DNA of 10,269 nt, from assembly GCA_018671205.1 (NCBI GenBank), contig JABHIC010000124.1, positions 1 through 10,269 of the forward strand, given 5' to 3'. A program made the position numbers and the translations under genes. Positions 4,938 to 10,269 of this stretch are shown here, in pieces. The notes under the pieces are model-generated. The model saw only the letters and a program-made list of their open reading frames with translations. It was not told where the DNA came from and did not search any database. Source of the DNA: Gammaproteobacteria bacterium. Lineage in GTDB: Bacteria; Pseudomonadota; Gammaproteobacteria; GCF-002020875. Each line of letters starts with the position of its first letter. Position 1 is the first letter of the stretch.

Positions 4938-7655
4938 TCAGCGCACGTTGAAGAAACAGCTGCTGTAACTCATTATTGATGGGAAGCGCAGACGCGGGTT
5001 GTCTACGATCACTCTCTGCTCTTTTTTCAATATCTTGAGATGGTTCAGCCGGCCCTCCTCTATTGCGTCTATCGCCTCCCCGCCTCTCATTACCCGGTTT
5101 AAGGTATGCTCCAGCATTCGACGAAGCTCCATCTTATCAATCGGTTTTGCTAAAAAACCATCACAACCAGCCGCTTCAAATTCATCCCGATGTTTCTGCA
5201 TGACATTAGCTGCCAGGGCGACAATCGGCACGCTATTTCCTGATGCCCTGATCTCTTGAGTTGCCTCAATACCATTCTTTCTCGGCATCTGCATATCCAT
5301 CAAAATAAGATCAAACTCCTGTTCAGCAAGAACTTCTAACACCTTGACTCCATCGCTGACAGTTACTACGTCAGGCCCCATAGATTCGACGATACGGCGT
5401 TCCAGCAGCTGAAGTTCAGGGGTGTCTTCCGCAATCAGCACGGTGCCCTCCATTCTTTCTACGGGCTGACTCTCTCCACCCGACCGCTCTACCTTGCTCT
5501 GTTGATTAGACTGATCTGTCACGATATAGGGCAGGTTTAACTGAAAGGTGGAGCCCTCACCTTCTCGACTTTCAGTAACAATAGAGCCTTTCATCAGAAG
5601 CGCGAGGGAGTTGGAGATATAGAGCCCTAACCCACTCCCTCCAAAGCGACGGGAAATGGTCTGGTCGGCCTGTTCAAAGCGCTGAAACAGACGACTCTGT
5701 ACCTCAGCCGACATACCGATACCGCTGTCCTCTACGCAAAAATGGATCAGTTTATCGCTATGCCACACGGTGAGCGTCACCTCACCACTGTCAGTAAATT
5801 TGATGGCGTTGCTCATCAGATTAATCAGTATCTGTCCTATACGCTGTCCATCCCCCAATAACAGTCGATCAGGCATCTCTTTTTGTATAACTTTGAAATT
5901 GAGACCTGCATCCCTGGCACGTATCGAGAAGATATGGTCAATATCTCCAAGTAGCGCAGAGAGGTCATACGGGACCTCATCAATGGCAAATTTCCCCGAC
6001 TCTATCTTGGACATATCGAGAACGTCATTCACCAGCGAGAGTTGGCTGCGTCCAGCAACCTCAATGGCATGGATGATTTTTATATTACTCTCGTCACTCA
6101 AACGTTCTGCCAGAAATTCACTGTTACCAATAATAGAGGTCAGCGGGGTTCTCAGTTCATGGCTCATTGCAGCAACAAAGTCATCTTTGGCTGCACTTGC
6201 CCGTTTTATGCTCTCCACACTCATGAGCATTCTCATATCATGGACAACAATCACGGCACCCTGTATCGGCGCACAGGGTTTGAGTTGCAGGAGAGAACCC
6301 GATAGGTGAACCGGGATCTCTTCCCCTGAAAAACTCAATAACGTGCGGTCAGATGAGAGTGATCCAAATGCTGTTTCATCCGTATCTTCAACAAATAGAC
6401 GCCCAAAAGGGGTCATACGAAGCAGTGATCGATCCATCATTGTATCCGTTTTCAACATCATCACAACATGGTGGTCACCGCCACATAGAATCGAAACAGC
6501 ACACGTAGTTCCAACAACCTCTCCACCCTCTTTGGTTCTGAATTTGCACTCTAACCCCTCATGTACATCAATACAGTGGAAGTTACCACTCGCGCTCTGT
6601 AGTCTATATCTGATCTGCTCTCTGCTCTCCTCTGTCACCAGTGAGTCAACCAGACCCTCCTGAAGTGCACCTACTGGATATCCGAGTATTCGCTCCATCT
6701 CTGAACTAACCAAGAAAATAGATGCTGGCTTATCCTCCTGTAGGTCTGCAACCAGTAGTGGAACCGGTGCCAGCTCCAACATCTTGTGGAACTGTTCATG
6801 GTTCTTATCATGAATCTGCTGCAAACGGCTATTTACCATTGAGAGAACCTGTGACTTGAAAACATCCCCACCCTCTCCAGCATCCTCCATGTCTGCAAAA
6901 AGTACCGCCAAGGGCTCACCCAGAAAATCAACCTCACTCTTACCTGTCAGATATCCCAGCCTGGTATTAATACTGGTGATTTTTCCAGCACGATCAACGA
7001 CCACTACCCCCTCATCCATTGAGTTCAACACCAGTTCAGACTCTTGTTTCTGTCGCAACAATGCATCACTCATGGCGATATTTCGTGAAATCACATCAAG
7101 ACTCTGTGCACGAGAAAGGTGGCTCATCTGAGTTATTTTTTGCAGCTGATTTTGCTGCAGATGAGGACCATCCTCTATCTCCCCCTTCCTCTCCCCCTTC
7201 ATATAGGGCACATAGAGACGGTCAGAACCGAGAATATGTTCTCTCCACCAACCCTGCAGATATTGGGCAAGATCGATAAAATCCGCTATAACCAATTGAT
7301 CTACCTGACCACTCAATTCTGCAATTTTTTTCTGGAACTGACCATGTTCAACCAACTGATCGATGTATCCAGGATACCTGCACGCCTCCATCATCCGCTC
7401 TTCAGCATCCAGATGAACATAACAGTAAGAGACCAACTCATGCAGCATTGTGGTCAATTGATGCAGGGATTGATCCCCCTTTTGAGCATAGTCCATCAGC
7501 TCATTGATGAGCTCCAATAGTCGCCGGTGCTGAGAATCAATGGGCTCTATTCCAAACTGGAAAGAGTCATCCCACTCAAATTTTTGAAAATCAGAGATAC
7601 CGCCTCCTCGAATAATAGATATGAGGTCGACCCCATCGACCTTACTGCAGTCCAA
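4938..7655 (-). CDS. Soluble hybrid histidine kinase with N-terminal hemerythrin sensor (Hr, PAS, PAS, HisKA, HATPase, REC)
   Basis: A 905-aa cytoplasmic protein with no membrane segment. A bacteriohemerythrin domain covers about 25-152. Its predicted di-iron ligands are H43, H81, E85, H104, H140 and D145, but the position expected to be the third His is Q100. A helical linker follows (about 160-205), then two PAS-like regions (about 205-265 and 285-405). HisKA has H499 in MSHELRTPLTSI, the HATPase has N616 and D643 (DSGIG), and the G2 box is GGSGLGL. The receiver (about 737-853) has E743/D744, D787 and K837, but Ala815 replaces the conserved Thr. The core aligns without gaps to the kinase at 1024-3153. 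Residues after about 853 look unlike any domain and are probably a frameshift product, as the Hpt continues in the -1 frame. The predicted start is TTG (7653-7655) with no well-placed Shine-Dalgarno. No ATG lies before the hemerythrin core, so the start is uncertain. Likely an oxygen or redox sensor. Confidence 0.9.
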   Translation of the reverse strand: MDCSKVDGVDLISIIRGGGISDFQKFEWDDSFQFGIEPIDSQHRRLLELINELMDYAQKGDQSLHQLTTMLHELVSYCYVHLDAEERMMEACRYPGYIDQLVEHGQFQKKIAELSGQVDQLVIADFIDLAQYLQGWWREHILGSDRLYVPYMKGERKGEIEDGPHLQQNQLQKITQMSHLSRAQSLDVISRNIAMSDALLRQKQESELVLNSMDEGVVVVDRAGKITSINTRLGYLTGKSEVDFLGEPLAVLFADMEDAGEGGDVFKSQVLSMVNSRLQQIHDKNHEQFHKMLELAPVPLLVADLQEDKPASIFLVSSEMERILGYPVGALQEGLVDSLVTEESREQIRYRLQSASGNFHCIDVHEGLECKFRTKEGGEVVGTTCAVSILCGGDHHVVMMLKTDTMMDRSLLRMTPFGRLFVEDTDETAFGSLSSDRTLLSFSGEEIPVHLSGSLLQLKPCAPIQGAVIVVHDMRMLMSVESIKRASAAKDDFVAAMSHELRTPLTSIIGNSEFLAERLSDESNIKIIHAIEVAGRSQLSLVNDVLDMSKIESGKFAIDEVPYDLSALLGDIDHIFSIRARDAGLNFKVIQKEMPDRLLLGDGQRIGQILINLMSNAIKFTDSGEVTLTVWHSDKLIHFCVEDSGIGMSAEVQSRLFQRFEQADQTISRRFGGSGLGLYISNSLALLMKGSIVTESREGEGSTFQLNLPYIVTDQSNQQSKVERSGGESQPVERMEGTVLIAEDTPELQLLERRIVESMGPDVVTVSDGVKVLEVLAEQEFDLILMDMQMPRKNGIEATQEIRASGNSVPIVALAANVMQKHRDEFEAAGCDGFLAKPIDKMELRRMLEHTLNRVMRGGEAIDAIEEGRLNHLKILKKEQRVIVDNPRLRFPSIMSYSSCFFNVR

Positions 7656-7695
7656 CCTCGAGAGTGAAATTCGTCAGGTCACTCCATAAAACATA

Positions 7696-7725
7696 AGTAT
7701 ACCCACATAATCATTCTTGGCACAA
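7696..7725 (-). promoter_or_regulatory. Candidate promoter of the hemerythrin kinase
   Basis: In the 104-nt gap between ppiD and the kinase, TTGTGC (7725-7720) and TATACT (7701-7696) are separated by 18 nt on the - strand, about 40 nt before the assumed start. The -10 is good (five of six) and the -35 weak. An alternative -35, TTGTCA, lies about 13 nt further upstream. No terminator is visible after ppiD, so read-through from ppiD is also possible. Confidence 0.3.
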
Positions 7726-7759
7726 CATAGATATGACAAATATAGAAGTTACCACCGAT

Positions 7760-9676
7760 CTACAGTTGATCCTCATAGACAGTAACCTCGGCCTCATCCA
7801 GAAGGCTGGCAATATAGCTCTGGTAGTGGCTTCTCATATTACGCTCTGACACCTCCAGCCTCATCGCCTGCTGTTTGGCAGACTCCATCTCATCCAGGCG
7901 TCCCTCTTCAACCCTGGAGAGCGCCACAATCACATATTCCCCTCCAGATAAGGTAACACCAGCATAGCCCTTCCGGTTCTCACCAGGTATCGCCATACGA
8001 AATGCGTGGGCAACAACCTCCGTGGAAACCTCACCAGCATCACGACCAATACGCCGCTCTTTACCCCACTCCAGCAGTGACTCGGTGACAATCTGCTGCT
8101 CACTCCGCTCCTGCTGCTGTAACTGTTCCACCCACTGCTTCCCCTGCGTCTCGGCTTCACTACGTGAGCGTGCTGTCAAAATCGCCTCAACCACCTCACT
8201 ACGAACCTCCTCCAACAGCTTCTTACTCACTGGACGGTGCTCATTCAGGCGAAGGATCACGATATGATCATCTGCCAACTCAATAGGATCACTATTTTTT
8301 CCATCTTTCAGTACCAGATCGGAGAATGCGGCCTGGACCACCCCGGGTCTGGCACTCACCCCCTCTCCCCCCTGACGGCTAAACAGCTCGCTGCGTTGAA
8401 TCTCCACTCCCGCCGAGGCGGCTGCCCCCTCAAGAGAGTCCGGCTCTTCGTAGGCGATATTCGACATGGTCTCAGACTGCTCATAGAAGAGCTCATCCGC
8501 AGCACGGCGCTTCAACTCAACCATAAGCTCCTCCCGTACCCCCTCAAAGGGGCGGATCTCAGCCGTCTGAATCTCCTGTAGACGGATCAGATGGTAACCA
8601 AAGGGGGTACGCACCGGCGCTGAGGTCTCCCCCTCTGCCATCGCAAAGACCACCTGATCAAACTCCGGCACCATAATGCCACGCGGGAAGAAGCCCAGGT
8701 CACCCCCTGCGGTTGCTGAGCCAGGATCATCGGAATACTGCTCAGCCAGGGCCTCAAATGGTTCACCCGCTGCCAGCTTGCTCTCCACTTCGGCCAGACG
8801 CGCCTCAGCAGCAGAGGTTGTCTCTTCATTAGCCCCATCTGCCAGCTCAATCAGAATGTGGCGTGCATTACGCTCCTCATCCGCAACCAGACTCTCTTTG
8901 CGCTCCTCGTAGAGTTTCTGTAATTCTGTCTCCTCGACAACCCCTCCCGCCATGAGCGTCGCTACTGAGAGTTCGATATGCTCCAGTGAGACCTGCTCTG
9001 CCACCTCATAGCGGTGACCATTCTGCTCATAATGGTCCGTAACCTCCGCCTCACTCACCTCTTGGCTCTGCAGACGATCTATTGATGCGGGTATGGTCAG
9101 CAGTTGCAGGGTCCGTTTCTGCTCCTGTAGACGAACCGTTTCACGAAGCTCGTGATCGGTCACATAGGAGGCCTGACGAAAACCATTCCGTAACTGGGAT
9201 TGCATCAGGTCAGTACGCAGACTGTTCTCAAAGAAGGGTTTGCTCATCCCCTGTGCAGCCAATACCTGATTGTAAATTGCCGGATTGAATACACCCTCCT
9301 GCTGGAACGCCTCCATCCGCCCAATCTGCCCCAACAGCATCCCGTCACCCACCCGGAACCCCTGTTCTGCCACCCGCTGTGCCAGCAGGTCATTCTCAAC
9401 CATTGCATCCAGCACTGCACGACGCATCTGTGGGCTTTCCAGCATCTCGGGGCGGTAGTTTTCACCCAACAGGGAGCGCATTCTCTCCCTCTGCTGCTGC
9501 AGGGAGCGCTGATAATCCCTCAGCCCGATCTCCTCACCATTGACCTCGGCCACAACAGCCCCCGCCCCCCCATCAAAGTAGGAGTTGATTCCCCAGAGCG
9601 CAAACGGAACGATTAAGAGCCCAACAATTACCCAGGCAATCCAGCTCTGTGCCTGATCATGAATTCTTTGCAACAT
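7760..9676 (-). CDS. ppiD: PpiD, membrane-anchored periplasmic folding chaperone with parvulin domain
   Basis: A 638-aa protein of the usual PpiD length. It has a single N-terminal inner-membrane anchor (about 12-34, SWIAWVIVGLLIVPFALWGI) and a SurA/PpiD-type N-terminal chaperone domain (about 40-265, starting VVAEVNGEEIGLRDYQRSL). A parvulin-type rotamase domain covers about 270-368 (ARHILIEL, EQYSDDPGSATAGGDLGFFP, MVPEFDQVVF, TPFGYHLIRL). The C-terminal chaperone half is helix-rich. PpiD sits at the SecYEG translocon and helps newly exported proteins fold. In E. coli its parvulin domain has little isomerase activity, and this copy has not been tested. The ATG at 9674-9676 is preceded by GGGAGAG at a 6-nt spacing. 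In many Gammaproteobacteria ppiD follows lon and hupB. Here hupB is not upstream: a terminator and integration scar take its place. Confidence 0.95.
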   Translation of the reverse strand: MLQRIHDQAQSWIAWVIVGLLIVPFALWGINSYFDGGAGAVVAEVNGEEIGLRDYQRSLQQQRERMRSLLGENYRPEMLESPQMRRAVLDAMVENDLLAQRVAEQGFRVGDGMLLGQIGRMEAFQQEGVFNPAIYNQVLAAQGMSKPFFENSLRTDLMQSQLRNGFRQASYVTDHELRETVRLQEQKRTLQLLTIPASIDRLQSQEVSEAEVTDHYEQNGHRYEVAEQVSLEHIELSVATLMAGGVVEETELQKLYEERKESLVADEERNARHILIELADGANEETTSAAEARLAEVESKLAAGEPFEALAEQYSDDPGSATAGGDLGFFPRGIMVPEFDQVVFAMAEGETSAPVRTPFGYHLIRLQEIQTAEIRPFEGVREELMVELKRRAADELFYEQSETMSNIAYEEPDSLEGAAASAGVEIQRSELFSRQGGEGVSARPGVVQAAFSDLVLKDGKNSDPIELADDHIVILRLNEHRPVSKKLLEEVRSEVVEAILTARSRSEAETQGKQWVEQLQQQERSEQQIVTESLLEWGKERRIGRDAGEVSTEVVAHAFRMAIPGENRKGYAGVTLSGGEYVIVALSRVEEGRLDEMESAKQQAMRLEVSERNMRSHYQSYIASLLDEAEVTVYEDQL

Positions 9677-9724
9677 TTAAAACTCTCCCTCATCCGTCAA
9701 AACAGGTTGCGTTACGGCAACATA

Positions 9725-9762
9725 AAAAATAAAAAAAGGGCCTGCCTGAAGTCAGACACGCC
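9725..9762 (-). terminator. Intrinsic terminator upstream of ppiD, facing ppiD
   Basis: On the - strand, GGCGTGTCTGA (9762-9752) and TCAGGCAGGCC (9749-9739) form an 11-bp stem with one mismatch and one G-U pair, closed on 2 nt. A T-run of seven (9737-9731) and then TATTTTTT-like sequence follow. It must end transcripts coming from the right, yet no - strand gene remains there. It fits the terminator of a lost or displaced tRNA unit whose 3' end is at 9772-9782. Confidence 0.7.
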
Positions 9763-9771
9763 TCTGGTAGT

Positions 9772-9782
9772 TGGCGGAGCGG
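9772..9782 (-). other. Probable tRNA-Asp 3' end remnant / attachment-site core
   Basis: On the - strand this reads CCGCTCCGCCA, identical to the 3' acceptor strand, discriminator G and CCA of bacterial tRNA-Asp (acceptor partner GGAGCGG). The rest of the tRNA is missing: upstream bases do not form a T-arm. It lies 9 nt before a strong terminator in the same orientation and 153 nt from a tyrosine-integrase start, as expected for a recombined tRNA 3'-end attachment site. Only 11 nt match, so chance is not excluded. Confidence 0.4.
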
Positions 9783-9935
9783 GCGACTGCCTTTCAGCCG
9801 TGTCATTCAGCACTCAACCATATCAAAACCGGGCATAACCAGCTGTTTTTCATTCGAAAAAACTAATCATCCTGCACATACCTGCATCATCTCCCAGTCA
9901 TCCAGTTACATTATTTATTAGATAGAAGAACCGTT

Positions 9936-10046
9936 ATGCCAAAAGTTGCCAAAGAGCTATCAGATACAGCGGTGCGAAGATTAACATATAGGAGTATAGA
10001 CAACCAACCAAAGGTAACTTATCACGCTGTTAGAGGCACTATATAA
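9936..10046 (+). pseudogene. Truncated tyrosine recombinase (integrase), N-terminal fragment
   Basis: A 36-codon frame starts MPKVAKELSDTAVRRLTY and ends HAVRGTI before TAA. It matches the N-terminal arm-binding domain of phage and island tyrosine integrases (family knowledge: M-P-K-x-A-K-E-L-S-x-x-x-V-x-R-L followed by H-A-V-G-G-V-x-G-L-Y-L-Q-V). After HAVRG the expected continuation appears weakly in the +1 frame as ALYNNV before another stop, which suggests a frameshift and then loss of the rest. The catalytic R-H-R-Y domain is absent up to the next gene at 10131, so the protein cannot act. It marks the end of an integrated element beside the tRNA 3' end remnant. Confidence 0.65.
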
Positions 10047-10079
10047 CAATGTGTAGATTAAGAATAAACCAGTTCTAAC

Positions 10080-10108
10080 TTGCTGTATTCAGAGTTGACG
10101 CATACTAT
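10080..10108 (+). promoter_or_regulatory. Candidate promoter of the right-edge hemerythrin gene
   Basis: TTGCTG (10080-10085), a 17-nt spacer, and TACTAT (10103-10108) lie about 22 nt before the ATG. The spacing is ideal and both boxes are moderate matches. A TTGACG at 10095-10100 has no -10 partner at the right distance. Confidence 0.3.
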
Positions 10109-10130
10109 TTGCAAGAAAGGGGAGGGATGA

Positions 10131-10269
10131 ATGGAAAAAATCATATGGAATGAAAAGGTATTTAGTGTGGGTCATCCATTAATGGATGAACAACACAGGA
10201 TTCTAGTTGGACTGATCAATCAGTTTATCGACCTCTCCAGTAGTGGTGTAACCCCAAAGGAGATACAGA
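10131..10269 (+). CDS. Bacteriohemerythrin-domain protein, N-terminal part (cut by window edge)
   Basis: The ATG at 10131-10133 is preceded by GGAGG at 10121-10125. The first 46 residues, starting MEKIIWNEKVFSVGHPLMDE and continuing QHRILVGLINQFIDL, are the first helix region of a hemerythrin domain: the W at 6, then D-E-Q-H with H22 as the first iron ligand, then L-x-x-L-I-N. It resembles residues 25-56 of the kinase at 4938-7655 but has no N-terminal extension. Whether it is a stand-alone oxygen carrier or another multi-domain sensor cannot be told. It lies just beyond the broken integrase, so it may belong to the integrated element or to DNA brought next to ppiD by rearrangement. Confidence 0.82.
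   Translation, partial: MEKIIWNEKVFSVGHPLMDEQHRILVGLINQFIDLSSSGVTPKEIQ

Noticed and set aside
5022..5027. Programmed -1 frameshift site at the A6 run
   Set aside because: The zero-frame codons (TTG AAA AAA GAG) do not form a classical X-XXY-YYZ heptamer, and the downstream Hpt lacks its active His, so a selected frameshift is less likely than mutation. It is kept as an alternative in the finding only.
5770..6309. Long + strand open frames opposite the hemerythrin kinase (also 7119-7520, 9200-9616)
   Set aside because: They are antisense shadows of strongly conserved coding sequence. None has a recognisable domain or ribosome site.

Overview
The window looks like a piece of a gammaproteobacterial chromosome. 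The evidence is a full-length PpiD periplasmic chaperone, an RND-superfamily exporter end, hybrid sensor kinases of gammaproteobacterial style, and a bacteriohemerythrin-rich sensory repertoire typical of free-living bacteria of oxic/anoxic interfaces. The species cannot be named from this sequence. By eye, the ppiD and exporter ends are GC-richer than the middle (the kinase, the PhnD-like gene and the gap beside it), which fits a mosaic origin for the middle.

Layout, left to right. (1) 2-283, + strand: the C-terminal end of an RND/MMPL-type exporter. (2) 330-844, - strand: two tiny, tandem, mutually similar membrane proteins of unknown function. (3) 1024-4028, - strand: a two-gene sensory unit, a periplasmic PhnD-type binding protein followed 14 nt later by a membrane hybrid histidine kinase. 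An imperfect inverted repeat of 68 bp (about 90% identical) brackets this unit (921-988 and 4427-4494). (4) 4029-4710: a gene-poor stretch holding the 3' stump of a PIN/VapC-like toxin gene and the right repeat copy. (5) 4711-7655, - strand: a second hybrid kinase, soluble, with an N-terminal hemerythrin domain, two PAS-like regions, kinase core and receiver. An Hpt-like domain follows it in the -1 reading frame. (6) 7760-9676, - strand: ppiD. (7) 9677-10130: a strong - strand terminator just downstream of an 11-nt match to a tRNA-Asp 3' end, then the start of a tyrosine-integrase gene broken after about 36 codons. (8) 10131 to the edge, + strand: the start of another bacteriohemerythrin-domain protein.

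How the parts fit. The two kinases share an ungapped core of about 364 residues (H-box to end of receiver) but carry unrelated input modules, one periplasmic ligand-binding and one hemerythrin (oxygen or redox). They look like duplicates whose sensors were exchanged. No DNA-binding response regulator or intact Hpt protein lies in the window, so outputs must be elsewhere. The second kinase shows several coincident losses: one hemerythrin ligand His is Gln, the receiver's conserved Thr is Ala, the Hpt is out of frame, and its phospho-acceptor His is Gln. It is either decaying or rewired. The right end (tRNA 3' end, terminator, integrase stump) reads as the scar of an element integrated at tRNA-Asp, with foreign DNA probably extending rightwards beyond the window.
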